DNA from: Paenibacillus cymbidii
GTDB lineage: Bacteria; Bacillota; Bacilli; Paenibacillales; NBRC-103111
Length of the DNA: 64,000 bases
Reading direction: 5' to 3'
Assembly (NCBI RefSeq): GCF_004764705.1
Contig: NZ_SHLX01000013.1
Span: 1-64,000, forward strand
The translations under genes and the position numbers were made by a program. Positions 42,651 to 52,063 of the stretch are shown here, one piece after another (position 1 is the first letter of the stretch; every line of letters starts with the position of its first letter). The notes under the pieces are model-generated. The model did no database searches, had not been told where the DNA came from, and saw only the letters and a program-made list of their open reading frames with translations.

Positions 42651-43393
42651 TGCGCCGTGTAGCCCCCATCCACGTATACAATTTGCCCCGTCACCCGCGA
42701 GGAAGCTCCCGAAGCCAAATAAACCGCCGTTCCCGCGAGCTCCTCCGGTTGGGTCATACGGCCGGCCGGACTTCTGCCGATCATCTCCAGCAGCGGTTCA
42801 TCCGCTTCGCGCATCCCGTCATTCCAGGCGGCGATCGCGTTCACCCGCACGCCCCGCGGGAACCATTCCACCCCAAGCGTGCGCGTCAACTGATCCACAC
42901 TGCCCTTGCAGGCGGCGAAAGCCACCGATTGAACGATACCGAGCGTGCCCGCGACCGAAGACAAATTAATGATGCTCCCTGATCCTTGCTGCAGCATTAG
43001 CTTGCCTACGGCCTGACAAGCGTAGAATACCCCCTTGATGTTGACATGGACGGCTTTATGCCAGGCATCGCGTCCCAGCTCAGCGGCAGGCGCCCGTTCA
43101 TAATGCTCCCTTGCATTCACCAGAATATCGATTTTCCCGCAATCCGCCCCGATTGTCTCTGCGAGCCGCAACGCCTGCTCTTTTTGCGAAGGATCGGCAA
43201 TCCGGCTTTCCGGCTTGAACCCACGCCTCTCGAGAACTCCCGCCGCCGCTTCCAGCGGTCCGCTTTCCGGATCGGCCACGACCAGCTTCGCGCCTGCCGC
43301 GCCAAGCGCCTGCGCAATCGCCACTCCCGTCTCCCCGGCTCCGATAACCAAAGCGACCTTGCCCGTTAAATCGAATCCCGTCCCCTTGTCCAT
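42647..43393 (-). CDS. SDR-like protein lacking the catalytic tyrosine
   Basis: A 248-residue SDR-fold protein. The Rossmann start is GAGETGVA rather than TGxxxGxG, NNAG is NARE, and the YxxxK pair is FAACK: Phe replaces the catalytic Tyr while Lys and the Ser of INLSSVAG remain. It is unlikely to be an ordinary dehydrogenase. It may be a structural partner of the overlapping, fully equipped SDR at 41850-42650, or catalyse a redox-neutral step. The ATG at 43393 is 7 bases after TAGGAG. Confidence 0.85.
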   Translation of the reverse strand: MDKGTGFDLTGKVALVIGAGETGVAIAQALGAAGAKLVVADPESGPLEAAAGVLERRGFKPESRIADPSQKEQALRLAETIGADCGKIDILVNAREHYERAPAAELGRDAWHKAVHVNIKGVFYACQAVGKLMLQQGSGSIINLSSVAGTLGIVQSVAFAACKGSVDQLTRTLGVEWFPRGVRVNAIAAWNDGMREADEPLLEMIGRSPAGRMTQPEELAGTAVYLASGASSRVTGQIVYVDGGYTAQ

Positions 43394-43415
43394 GGCCAAA
43401 CTCCTATCCGGATCA

Positions 43416-44600
43416 TTAAATTAGCTGCCAATCTGCGGATTGCAGGCGATTGACCAAATCGTGCATAAACGCTGCGGCAGGTGCGCCGTCGATCACCCGA
43501 TGGTCGAAGCTGCCCGTGATGTACATCACCGGCCGCACCTCCAGCTTCCCTGCGTTGACCACGGCTTCGTCGCGAACCGTCCCCACGGCAAGGATAAGAC
43601 TTTCCGGCGGATTGACTATCGCTTGGAATTGCTCCACTCCATACGCTCCCAGATTCGATACGGTGACGGTCCCTCCCGACAAATCGGCGGCCCGATGGGT
43701 GCGATTGCGAATGGCATCCACCCGCTGCATTCTCATGGAAGCGATCTCCGCAACGGAAAGCTTCTCCGCTTCATGGATGACCGGCACGATCAGCCCGTTG
43801 TCGACGGATACCGCAAGCCCGACATGAACCTGTTCATGCAGGACAATATGACTCTGCTCTTCCTGCGGATGACCGATAAAGGAAGCATTCAGCGACGGAT
43901 GTTCAACCAAGGTTTCCGCAACCGCCCGAATAATAAAATCCGTCAGCGACAGCTTGATCTGTTTCTTCAACAAGCTTGCCTGTATGAGTTGTTTGACGTT
44001 CAGCATGGAGCTGACATCTACCCGCCGGGTAAGCGAAAATTGCGGGACGGTCTGAACGCTTTCCAACATTCGTTTGGCAATCGTTCGGCGCATCGGCGAC
44101 AATGGAACCATGCGTCCCGTACCGGTCGTCTCCGGCGCAGCGCCAACGGCCGCGAACGAAGGGGCAACGACATCGGCACGCTGCCGTGAAGCGGCCTGCT
44201 CGATATCACGATGAACAATACGATAGCCCGGCCCGCTTCCTGTCAACGCCTTGTAATCGACGCCCAATTCCCGGGCTCTTCTGCGCGCTGACGGCGATAT
44301 CGCTACATGGATGGGCGAAACCGCGTCAGCGGCGACGGAGACGGATGGCGCCGGCGCCTCTCCACTGCCAAGCAAAATCGCAATCGGCGCCCCCACCGAA
44401 GCCTCATCTCCGGCTTCAACGAGAAAACGTTCGATTATGCCGTCCTCCGGCATCGGAAGCTCAATGACCGCTTTATCGGTTTCTATTTCTGCGATCGCCT
44501 CATCTTTGGCAATCCATTGACCCAACGGGGCCAGCCACTGAACAATCCTTCCTTCGTCCATGGTCAAGCTCAGCTTGGGCAGATTAATGAATATAGACAC
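43416..44600 (-). CDS. Dihydrolipoamide acyltransferase (E2)
   Basis: A 394-residue E2 component. The lipoyl domain (1-78) carries K43 in the EIETDKAVIELP motif. A peripheral subunit-binding domain follows (about 100-135; ISPSARRRARELGVD). The catalytic domain (about 170-394) ends with the FDHRVIDGAPAAAFM motif containing the active-site His and Asp. It forms the core of the complex with the E1 genes just upstream and LpdA at 28999. The size and gene set resemble acetoin dehydrogenase (AcoABC) but also fit branched 2-oxoacids. It starts with GTG at 44600 with only a weak ribosome binding site, and follows E1beta by 18 bases. Confidence 0.92.
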   Translation of the reverse strand: MSIFINLPKLSLTMDEGRIVQWLAPLGQWIAKDEAIAEIETDKAVIELPMPEDGIIERFLVEAGDEASVGAPIAILLGSGEAPAPSVSVAADAVSPIHVAISPSARRRARELGVDYKALTGSGPGYRIVHRDIEQAASRQRADVVAPSFAAVGAAPETTGTGRMVPLSPMRRTIAKRMLESVQTVPQFSLTRRVDVSSMLNVKQLIQASLLKKQIKLSLTDFIIRAVAETLVEHPSLNASFIGHPQEEQSHIVLHEQVHVGLAVSVDNGLIVPVIHEAEKLSVAEIASMRMQRVDAIRNRTHRAADLSGGTVTVSNLGAYGVEQFQAIVNPPESLILAVGTVRDEAVVNAGKLEVRPVMYITGSFDHRVIDGAPAAAFMHDLVNRLQSADWQLI

Positions 44601-44618
44601 CCGATTTCACCACCGCAT

Positions 44619-45590
44619 TCAAAATTGCGACCTCACCGCTTCCACAATATCGGAAACCTGGGGAATCGTTTGTTTTTCCAAATCTCGGTTGTAGGGCAAG
44701 GGAACGTCCTTGGTCGCCACGCGTTTAATCGGCGCATCCAGATAATCGAACGCTTTCTCCTGAAGCACCGCGCAAACCTCGGCTCCCCAGCCGAAGGAAC
44801 GTGTGGCTTCATGGACCACGACCGCGCGCATCGTCTTGCGGAGCGATTCCACCAAGGCCTGTTCATCCAACGGATTCAAGGTTCGCAGATCGATTACTTC
44901 GGCGGACAGGCCTTCCTTCTCCAGCTGTTCGGCGGCCTCCAGGCAGAAATCGACCATGCGGGATACGCCGATCAGCGTCACATCCCGGCCCTGCCGGCTC
45001 ACTTCCGCCTTTCCTAGCGGGATCGCGTAATCTTCTTCCGGCACCTGCCCTTTTTTGTTGTACAGCATTTTGTTTTCGATAAACACAACCGGCCCGGGGT
45101 CGCGAATCGCCGCTTTCAACAAACCTTTCGCATCGTACGGCGTGGACGGAATCACTACCTTCAAACCGGGGATATGGGCGAATACCGTTTCCAGACTTTG
45201 CGAATGCTGAGCGCTGTTGCCGCGCCCCGCTCCGCCCTGCGTGCGAATCACCAGCGGGACGCGAGTCTGTCCCCCCGACATATAAGCAAGCTTCGCGGCC
45301 TGGTTCATGATCTGATCCATGGCCACCGCCGTAAAATCCACCCACATGATCTCGATCACGGGAATCAGTCCCGTCATAGCCGCGCCGATGCCGGCGCCGA
45401 TAAAACCTGCCTCGGATATGGGCGTATCCCGCACCCGCCGTTCGCCGAATTGCCCGATCAAATCCTTCGTCACCTTAAAAATACCGCCGTATTCGCCAAT
45501 GTCCTCTCCCATCAGGAATACGCGCTCATCCCGGGCCATCTCCTCCCGGAGCGCTTCGTTCAGCGCCTGTGCCATCGTGATTTCACGCAT
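44619..45590 (-). CDS. 2-oxoacid/acetoin dehydrogenase E1 beta subunit
   Basis: A 323-residue transketolase-like beta subunit. It has the conserved GEDIGEYGGIFKVT, DTPISEAGFIGAGIGAA with the ThDP-activating Glu, QGGAGRGNSAQHSQSLE with the active-site His, and the C-terminal DLRTLNPLD and VHEATRSFGWGAEV. It pairs with E1alpha, encoded 27 bases upstream. AGGAGC precedes the ATG. Acetoin-type and pyruvate-type E1 proteins are hard to separate by eye; the AQHSQSLE region fits either. Confidence 0.93.
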   Translation of the reverse strand: MREITMAQALNEALREEMARDERVFLMGEDIGEYGGIFKVTKDLIGQFGERRVRDTPISEAGFIGAGIGAAMTGLIPVIEIMWVDFTAVAMDQIMNQAAKLAYMSGGQTRVPLVIRTQGGAGRGNSAQHSQSLETVFAHIPGLKVVIPSTPYDAKGLLKAAIRDPGPVVFIENKMLYNKKGQVPEEDYAIPLGKAEVSRQGRDVTLIGVSRMVDFCLEAAEQLEKEGLSAEVIDLRTLNPLDEQALVESLRKTMRAVVVHEATRSFGWGAEVCAVLQEKAFDYLDAPIKRVATKDVPLPYNRDLEKQTIPQVSDIVEAVRSQF

Positions 45591-45617
45591 CGCGCTTGCT
45601 CCTTCCGATCCCGAAAC

Positions 45618-46571
45618 TTAATACACGTCCGTGCCGATTGCCTCCGGTCCCGGTTCGTGGCTCAGTCGCGCCGATGCCGCCGCTTGCTCCAGCATGGCGC
45701 TCAACTCCCGCTCCCATTCGGCCAATGAAGCTTCCGTTGCGCTGCCCTGCTCCAACATTTTCCACTTCAAGCGCTCCAGCGGGTCCTTGCCGCGCCATTC
45801 TGCGACCTCATCCTTGCTCCGGTACGTTTCCGTGTCGCCGAACATGTGCCCTTGCAGGCGGTACGTTTTGGCCTCGATCATCGTCGGCCCTTCTCCCCGT
45901 CTGGCCCGTTCCACGGCGGCAAGCGCCGTCTCGAACACGGCTTCCGCATCGTTGCCGTCGGCCATAACCCCGGGAATGCAGAAGCCGGCGGCCCGTTCGA
46001 CCAGATCCTTGTTTTTGACGGAACGATGGAAAGGCGTCATTTCCGCGTACAAGTTATTCTCGCAAACGAAAATGACAGGCAGGCTCCATACGGCCGCCAA
46101 ATTCAGCGCTTCCGAAACCGCCCCTTGATTGATCGCTCCATCGCCAAAAAAGGCGACGGAAACGCGGTCGCTTCCGCTCATCCGGGCGGACAACGCCGCA
46201 CCCACGGAAATCGGTACCCCGGCACCAACAATACCGTTGGCGCCCAGAATGCCGGTTTGCACATCCGTGATATGCATCGGACCGCCCTTGCCCCGGCAGT
46301 AACCGTCCACCCTGCCAAGCAATTCGGCGAACAGCTTGTAGGGCTCCGCCCCTTTCGCCAGATGCTGGCCTCTCCCGCGGTAAGTGGTTGTAATATAATC
46401 ATCGGTTCGCAGTGCGGAACAGACCCCAACCGCCACGGCCTCTTGACCGATGCAGGAATGATACGAGCCGCCGATCAAGCCTTCTTTATACAGCTCGATC
46501 GCCATTTCCTCAAAACGCCTGATCGTGTACATGCCGCGGTAAAATCGCTGCAGCTTGTCATCCATAGTCAT
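45618..46571 (-). CDS. 2-oxoacid/acetoin dehydrogenase E1 alpha subunit
   Basis: A 317-residue ThDP-dependent subunit. The cofactor motif GDGAINQGAVSEAL..ENN (about 142-173) is complete, along with IRRFEE, GSYHSCIGQEAVAVG, YRGRGQHLAKG and GKGGPMHI. The phosphorylation-loop equivalent reads TYRLQGHMFGDTETYRSKDEV. It decarboxylates a 2-oxoacid or cleaves acetoin and passes the acyl group to E2. Its ATG at 46571 shares one base with the VOC gene's stop (TGATG), indicating coupling. Confidence 0.93.
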   Translation of the reverse strand: MTMDDKLQRFYRGMYTIRRFEEMAIELYKEGLIGGSYHSCIGQEAVAVGVCSALRTDDYITTTYRGRGQHLAKGAEPYKLFAELLGRVDGYCRGKGGPMHITDVQTGILGANGIVGAGVPISVGAALSARMSGSDRVSVAFFGDGAINQGAVSEALNLAAVWSLPVIFVCENNLYAEMTPFHRSVKNKDLVERAAGFCIPGVMADGNDAEAVFETALAAVERARRGEGPTMIEAKTYRLQGHMFGDTETYRSKDEVAEWRGKDPLERLKWKMLEQGSATEASLAEWERELSAMLEQAAASARLSHEPGPEAIGTDVY

Positions 46572-47038
46572 CACCTTTCTTTCGTCTTCGGCGAATCCGT
46601 TTCCGGTAAGACGCCGGCAAGCTCCAGCGTATAGCCGTCCGGATCGAAGAAGTACACCGCACCCATGCCCGCATTGGGGCCTTCGCGAATAGCGACGGGA
46701 GCCGTACGGAAGCGGACGCCCGCCTGCTGCAATCGTTCATATTCGGCATAAATGTCATCGGTTGCAAAACATATATGCGCGCTGCCGACATGGTAATTCG
46801 TCTTGTCCAGATCGATGCCCGCCGGGGCAACATATTGAATCAATTCCAGTTGGACGTTATAGCCGTTTAAATAAGCCACATGCATTTCCGCATCGGCATA
46901 CCCGGTAATGGCCCTCAGATAGTCCGCGGTCAAATGCCTGCGATCCGAAGCCACTTGAAACCCGAGCCGGCGATAAAAGGCGATGGACCGTTCCATCTCT
47001 TTGATCGTAAAGGATACATGATGAATCGATTGAATCAT
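46571..47038 (-). CDS. VOC superfamily (glyoxalase-like) protein
   Basis: A 155-residue two-module vicinal-oxygen-chelate protein. Likely metal ligands are His in IHHVSFTI (6-7), Glu in VQLELI (about 64), His in GSAHICFAT (about 87) and Glu in GYTLELAG (about 139). Members act as glyoxalases, dioxygenases or epimerases. Here it lies directly upstream of, and overlaps, E1alpha, so it probably acts on an intermediate just before the dehydrogenase step. AAGGCGGG precedes the ATG. Confidence 0.85.
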   Translation of the reverse strand: MIQSIHHVSFTIKEMERSIAFYRRLGFQVASDRRHLTADYLRAITGYADAEMHVAYLNGYNVQLELIQYVAPAGIDLDKTNYHVGSAHICFATDDIYAEYERLQQAGVRFRTAPVAIREGPNAGMGAVYFFDPDGYTLELAGVLPETDSPKTKER

Positions 47039-47065
47039 GGCAAGCCCGCCTTTCCTTCATTCCCC

Positions 47066-48187
47066 TTATACAGACAATACCTGGGCGGTATGTGCCGCAA
47101 TAAAATCCGCATCCAACTCATAGCCGAGCCCCGGCGTATGTTTGGGAATCGCATCGCCGTCCTTTAATTCGTAGCTGCGGCCGGCAATCAGATGGAAGCT
47201 GCTGTTTCTCCCCGCTGTCGATACCACCTCGATCAGGCTGCAGCCGGGCAAAGCCAATGCCAGATGAAGGTGGAGCGGAGCAAAGTAGTGAGGGATCAGC
47301 GAAAGGTTCCATGAAACCGCCATAGATGCAATTTTCTGCCATTCCGAGACCCCCCCGCACAGCGTCGCGTCCGCACGAACGATATCCATACAGCCTTCCT
47401 TCATATAGTCGAGAAAGGTCCATCTTCCCGCGATAAACTCGCCTACAGCCAGAGGGACGGAAGACGTTTGCCGCAGCCAGGCCAATCCCGCCCGCTGCTC
47501 GGGAGGCAGCGGCTCCTCCACGAAAGCCAGTCCGCCGGTTTCCCGATCGGCCTGCTCGATCCACCTTAGTACCGCTTTCGGGTCTTCCCACGCCCCGTTG
47601 GCATCCACCCCAAGCTTGATCCCTGCCGGCAGATGGTTGCGTACGGCGGTAAACCGGGCAAGATCCTCTTCCATGGACGCGCCGCCCACCACCAGCTTCA
47701 ACTGCCTGTAGCCTTGATCGACATAGTCCATAAACTCGCGGCAAAGCTCGCCGATTCCTTTGTCCGCGCTGTAGTAGCCGCCCGCCATCATAACCGGCAC
47801 CGAGTCCCTGTAGCCGCCGAGCAGCCGATGAAGCGGCACGTTCATCGTTGTCGACTTCAAATCCCACAGGGCGATGTCCACCAGACTGAGGGCCCGCATC
47901 AGGGCGCCTTGCCTTCCATTCAAGCGAACGCCGCGATACATCGCTTCCCATAATCGCTCGATCTGCCCGGCCGGCTGGTTCATGATCAGAGGCGCCAGCT
48001 GCGAAACGACGAGATCAGCCAGATTGGCGCCTCTGGTGAAAGCAAGCGCATGGCCTTTGCTTCCGCGATCCGTCGTCAGCTCGACCAGACAGTATTCCCT
48101 TTGCTTGACCGCATAGCCCCCCAGCCAAACCGGACTTTCCAGGGGCACGACGAGCTGGCGGGCAGCCACATTCTTTATCGTTTCCAT
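47066..48187 (-). CDS. Enolase-superfamily (mandelate racemase/muconate lactonising) enzyme
   Basis: A 373-residue protein with the two-domain enolase-superfamily layout. The barrel domain shows the Lys strand YRQLKLVVGG (about 165), metal ligands Asp in VDANGAW (about 196), Glu in FVEEPLPPEQ (about 224) and Glu in VGEFIAG (about 250), and a His in LIPHYFAPLHLH (about 302). It would abstract a proton alpha to a carboxylate, typically dehydrating a sugar acid or cycloisomerising a diacid. GGGGAG lies 11 bases before the ATG at 48187; a GTG at 48199 is too close. Confidence 0.9.
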   Translation of the reverse strand: METIKNVAARQLVVPLESPVWLGGYAVKQREYCLVELTTDRGSKGHALAFTRGANLADLVVSQLAPLIMNQPAGQIERLWEAMYRGVRLNGRQGALMRALSLVDIALWDLKSTTMNVPLHRLLGGYRDSVPVMMAGGYYSADKGIGELCREFMDYVDQGYRQLKLVVGGASMEEDLARFTAVRNHLPAGIKLGVDANGAWEDPKAVLRWIEQADRETGGLAFVEEPLPPEQRAGLAWLRQTSSVPLAVGEFIAGRWTFLDYMKEGCMDIVRADATLCGGVSEWQKIASMAVSWNLSLIPHYFAPLHLHLALALPGCSLIEVVSTAGRNSSFHLIAGRSYELKDGDAIPKHTPGLGYELDADFIAAHTAQVLSV

Positions 48188-48218
48188 GCTTGAAGTCACT
48201 CCCCGTCACGTTCTTCCT

Positions 48219-49697
48219 TTAGATCTGCTCCGCATTTTCTTTCCATAGTTCCCGAAGCCCATTCACCAAATGGTCAGCCAGTTCCTGACCGCCCTCCGGA
48301 CCGATCGCATTGCTCGCCGGAACCGACCCGTAACCTCCGCCTTTCACAGAACGCAGACTTGGCACATAACTCCCTTGACCCGTCAATTGAACCAAAAAAG
48401 TTTGCAACGCCGGACTGCGAAGCTTGATTTGAATCCCGAAGTCAAGGTAGTATTCATAAGGAACGGTAGCAAAAGCTACATCCCCCAAACGTACCAGGTG
48501 CAATTCTGTCGTTTGTGTAGAAACCGTTTTTTGTTGCTCATATCGCGTAATCACCCGCTGATTCCATAAGATCCGGCGATACGCGGCGGTTAGCGGAACG
48601 TACCAACGCGGCTGTTGATGCCGTTCAGCTTGATTGTCCAGCTTCAGCTTCTCTTGTCTATACTGAAGAAGAAGTTTATCGATTTCCATTTGTGCTTGTT
48701 CAACATCGGCTGCCGTCAATTGGTTGAGTGCAAGCTGGACTGTTCTCGCTTGATGCCGGAGGATGGGATGATAATCGACCTGCCGGCTGATGTATGGCAC
48801 CATTTCTTCTATGGAAGCGGCGATCCGGTGGGCAATCTCTTCCCGCATGGATCTTCCTTTAAGCTTCAACATCCGCTCGTTCGCCTTATGATCGTACAGC
48901 AACGATGGACTTTGGTCCCCGGCGACGCTGCATTGCGGCAGAATAAACAGCTCTTCGCCGAATCTCCGGCGAATTTCGATACGGGTTTCATGCCAGAAAT
49001 CCGAACTGATTAAAAATTCTTCCATGGTCTCTTGAGACGGACAAGCAAGATTCACAATCAGCCCGGTCAGTTGGCGATTCGCGTCATAGCTCGCAAGCAA
49101 CTGAACGCTATGGTCTTCGTGCCCTTCAATATGACGGAATGAATCGTAGAGGGCCGGTTCTCCGTTATACATGGTCGATTTCCCGTCTTTATCCACCCAC
49201 CTGCGATTGCGCCCAACCTGGGCATAGCCCAAGCCAAATGCGATCCCGCCTTGTTTACGCAATTGCCATGCCCGGACAATGACTTCAACCAACCGTTCGG
49301 ACAAAAAGTTCACATAATCTTCGACCGGCCTGACATCCAATTCGAGTTTGCTTCCTCCAATCGAGGTATGGTCTGAATCTCTGGCAGGAAGACGATGTTC
49401 AGGCGCTGTGTGCGTATGTGTCGCATTGAATACGACTCGCATCGGTTCAAGCCCCTCCGCCTGCCCTTGCAATTGCAAGCGCACCCGATCGCGAAGCGGC
49501 TCGGGGATATTAATCAAATCGCAGCTGACAAAAACGATTTGCTCCCTGCCCGATTCCATCGCACAGGCTGTTGCTGTCAAACCATCCTTTATCCCTTCAG
49601 AAAGTCGGGAATATAATTGCCCCGCCAAAAATACAGGCCACAACGGGGTAATGTCGGTTTGTGCCCAGCCTACCTTTAATTCAACGCCATTAACCAT
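48219..49697 (-). CDS. Neutral ceramidase-like hydrolase (PF04734-type N-terminal domain)
   Basis: A 492-residue protein whose N-terminal half resembles the neutral/alkaline ceramidase domain: VGWAQTDITP, LTATACAMESG, IVFVSCDLINI and the Zn-binding NATHTHTAPE, followed by Glu/His-rich EGHEDHSVQ. Many such Paenibacillus proteins are uncharacterised amidases or esterases. There is no signal peptide, so it should act inside the cell on an imported amide- or ester-linked compound. The ATG at 49697 is 8 bases after AAAGGAG; one at 49703 is too close. Confidence 0.82.
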   Translation of the reverse strand: MVNGVELKVGWAQTDITPLWPVFLAGQLYSRLSEGIKDGLTATACAMESGREQIVFVSCDLINIPEPLRDRVRLQLQGQAEGLEPMRVVFNATHTHTAPEHRLPARDSDHTSIGGSKLELDVRPVEDYVNFLSERLVEVIVRAWQLRKQGGIAFGLGYAQVGRNRRWVDKDGKSTMYNGEPALYDSFRHIEGHEDHSVQLLASYDANRQLTGLIVNLACPSQETMEEFLISSDFWHETRIEIRRRFGEELFILPQCSVAGDQSPSLLYDHKANERMLKLKGRSMREEIAHRIAASIEEMVPYISRQVDYHPILRHQARTVQLALNQLTAADVEQAQMEIDKLLLQYRQEKLKLDNQAERHQQPRWYVPLTAAYRRILWNQRVITRYEQQKTVSTQTTELHLVRLGDVAFATVPYEYYLDFGIQIKLRSPALQTFLVQLTGQGSYVPSLRSVKGGGYGSVPASNAIGPEGGQELADHLVNGLRELWKENAEQI

Positions 49698-49736
49698 ATA
49701 CATACTCCTTTTTACAATCTATTGCTGTATTACCTC

Positions 49737-51131
49737 TTATTCCTTTCGCCTGTATTGTTGCGGCAGGACATGAAATTCTTTTTTAAACAACATACTGAAG
49801 TAACGATAATTCGAATAACCCAACTCGGTTGACACCTCATGAACCTTCTTGGCCGTATGCTGAAGCAGATAACTTGCCCGAATCATCTTGTTTTTGGTTA
49901 AATACTGAATGAAGTTGATACCGGTTTGCTTTTTGAACACTTTACTCAAAGCAACAGGATGAATATGGAATTGCTCTGCAAAACGATCCAGGCTCATCTG
50001 TTGGTAATCGTTAAAATTGTCGATCATCGCCAGGATCCGCTCCACGATCTCGCGATCGGTCAATTTATTGGGCCCTGCCAAACTGTACAATGCGGAAAGC
50101 CCTTTATGCACCAAATAGTCCATCCGGTTGCGCAGCACACTCCATGTCTCGGATGAATGGACCCAATCTTCCCAATAAGCCTTGTCGGTTTCCTCGATAA
50201 ACCGCATATTTCTATTCTGAACAGCGCCATCCAAAGCGCTTAACAACATCACGCATTCCCTTTGCAGCAATGGAAGTGAAATTTCACCGATAGAAGCGGT
50301 CCATTGATCAAACAAATGGTGGATTTCGTTCAAATCCGCCTTGCCCGATGCGATTCGGGATACCATTTCATGACGCAGCAAGCTGGAGGCAGAAAGCGAG
50401 GCGCTGTAAGATTGCTTCATCCTCCTCACTGCCAAATCTCTGGTTTCTTCAAAAAAACAGGCTGCTGTATAGAGTTCCATTTCTTTTCGCAAATGAATAC
50501 TGAATTCATGGCAATCGTAAAAACAGGCGTCCTCCGACTCCGTTGAATCCGCCAAGGCCACGATCCCGTTCATCCCTTTATAGCCTTCAAACCGAACCAA
50601 AACGGCTTGATCCGGAGAAGTTGATTTGTTTTCTCCCATCATGATTTTTTTCCGTTTGTTCGCATCGGACCAGATTTCGGGAAAATCAATGTTGATGATC
50701 TTGATGCCGTACCCGGATTGTTCCAATAACCTTAGCTCTTGCTGCAAGTTGATTTGCATCTCATTCATCAAATCGACTTGAACTTTTTCAACAATTTTTT
50801 TTAAATCTTTCTCGTAAACCGGTTTTAATAAATAATCTTCTACGCCAAGCAACAGCGCCTCGCGGGCATATTCAAATTCTCCATACCCGGTGAGAATGAC
50901 GAATCGGGTGTGATGCAGCTTGCCTCTCACTTGTCTAAGCATCTCCAGGCCATTCAGTTCCGGCATATAAATATCGAGAAATACAAGATTGGGCTGAATC
51001 AGAAGAAGACGCTCAAGCGCCTTAAAACCATATTCGACATCAAAAATCAGGTTGTCGGAAGATAATAACGTTAGTTTATGAACAATGCTTTCCCGGGTCG
51101 TCTTCTCATCTTCAACAACACAAATTTTCAT
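49737..51131 (-). CDS. YesN-type AraC response regulator
   Basis: A 464-residue regulator. The receiver (1-120) has VVEDEKT, phosphoacceptor Asp in LVFLDIYMPELNG (near 54) and Lys in YLLKPVYEKD. A long helical linker follows, and the C-terminal AraC double helix-turn-helix (about 365-464) includes LDRFAEQFHIHPVALSKVFKKQTG and VSTELGYSNYRYFSMLFKKEF. It is the partner of the YesM-like kinase at 54753-56555 and should activate the transporter and catabolic genes. GAGGTC precedes the ATG. It lies between the permease genes and the catabolic block. Confidence 0.93.
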   Translation of the reverse strand: MKICVVEDEKTTRESIVHKLTLLSSDNLIFDVEYGFKALERLLLIQPNLVFLDIYMPELNGLEMLRQVRGKLHHTRFVILTGYGEFEYAREALLLGVEDYLLKPVYEKDLKKIVEKVQVDLMNEMQINLQQELRLLEQSGYGIKIINIDFPEIWSDANKRKKIMMGENKSTSPDQAVLVRFEGYKGMNGIVALADSTESEDACFYDCHEFSIHLRKEMELYTAACFFEETRDLAVRRMKQSYSASLSASSLLRHEMVSRIASGKADLNEIHHLFDQWTASIGEISLPLLQRECVMLLSALDGAVQNRNMRFIEETDKAYWEDWVHSSETWSVLRNRMDYLVHKGLSALYSLAGPNKLTDREIVERILAMIDNFNDYQQMSLDRFAEQFHIHPVALSKVFKKQTGINFIQYLTKNKMIRASYLLQHTAKKVHEVSTELGYSNYRYFSMLFKKEFHVLPQQYRRKE

Positions 51132-51201
51132 GTCGACCTCGATTCTTCCATCATGCTTGAGTGGAATTGATCGTATGCTTTCTCTCCTGCGGATGTACAG
51201 A

Positions 51202-52032
51202 TCAGCCTTTCACCGCACCCGAAATACCTTCAATAAAATATCGTTGAAAAAAGACGAAGATGGTTAACACGGGAATCAGCGCAATGGACGCAGCCGCTGC
51301 GAGCCCGGAATAATCCGTACCCGATTTATGAGAAAAATTATACATGCCAACCGCCAATGTTTTCAAACTTGGCGAACCCAATGTGAAGATAAGCGGGACA
51401 AAAAACGAATTCCAGGCGTTAATGAATTGGACAATGGCCACCGTAGCAATAATGGGCATGGCCAGCGGCAGGATTACTTTATAATAGGTTTTGATAAACC
51501 CGCAGCCGTCCATCTCCGCAGAATCCTCCAACTCCTTGGGGATGGCCCCGAAAAAGGCTGCAAATAGCAGAATGAAAACGACGTGAGCACCCGAGGATTC
51601 CACCAGAATGAGCCCTGCCATCGTGTTCAAGAGACCGATCCATTTGATAAATAAATAGACCGGCAAGATCGTATATCCTTTGGGAACAAATAAGGTAAAT
51701 ACGAATAAACCCATGAGAATCTTTCTTCCGGGAAACTCGACTCTTCCCAGCGAGTAGCCCATCAATGAACTTACAATCACAACGACAACGACGACAGAAA
51801 CGGAAAGGGTAATGGAGTTCAGGAAATAGACATTAAAATGGCCGACTACCCAAGCACGTTTGTAATTGCCCCATTGCGGAATATCCGCCATTAACTTGAG
51901 ACCGCCGGTTAAAAATTCAGAATCGGTTTTTAAAGAGGAGAATACCATCCAAATTAATGGATAGATCCAAATCAGAGCAATAAGGGCCAACAAGGCATGG
52001 ATCATAAATCCGACCGATTTATTAATTCTCAT
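51202..52032 (-). CDS. CUT1 ABC transporter permease (MalG/LplC type)
   Basis: A 276-residue inner-membrane permease with six hydrophobic helices and the cytoplasmic EAA-like loop EDSAEMDGCGFIKTYYKVILPLAMP (split at about 188-212). It partners with the permease encoded just upstream and the lipoprotein upstream of that. No ATPase gene is in the cluster, as is usual for CUT1 importers that share MsmX-type ATPases. The substrate is expected to be an oligosaccharide or glycoside. Confidence 0.93.
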   Translation of the reverse strand: MRINKSVGFMIHALLALIALIWIYPLIWMVFSSLKTDSEFLTGGLKLMADIPQWGNYKRAWVVGHFNVYFLNSITLSVSVVVVVVIVSSLMGYSLGRVEFPGRKILMGLFVFTLFVPKGYTILPVYLFIKWIGLLNTMAGLILVESSGAHVVFILLFAAFFGAIPKELEDSAEMDGCGFIKTYYKVILPLAMPIIATVAIVQFINAWNSFFVPLIFTLGSPSLKTLAVGMYNFSHKSGTDYSGLAAAASIALIPVLTIFVFFQRYFIEGISGAVKG

Positions 52033-52063
52033 ATAACAGCAGTCCTTTACTCATTCTTCATGG

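Noticed and set aside
43416..46571. Housekeeping pyruvate dehydrogenase operon
   Set aside because: E3 is separated by about 13 kb of catabolic genes, E2 has a single lipoyl domain, and the genes lie within a substrate-specific cluster. An acetoin-like or pathway-specific complex is more likely, though not proven.
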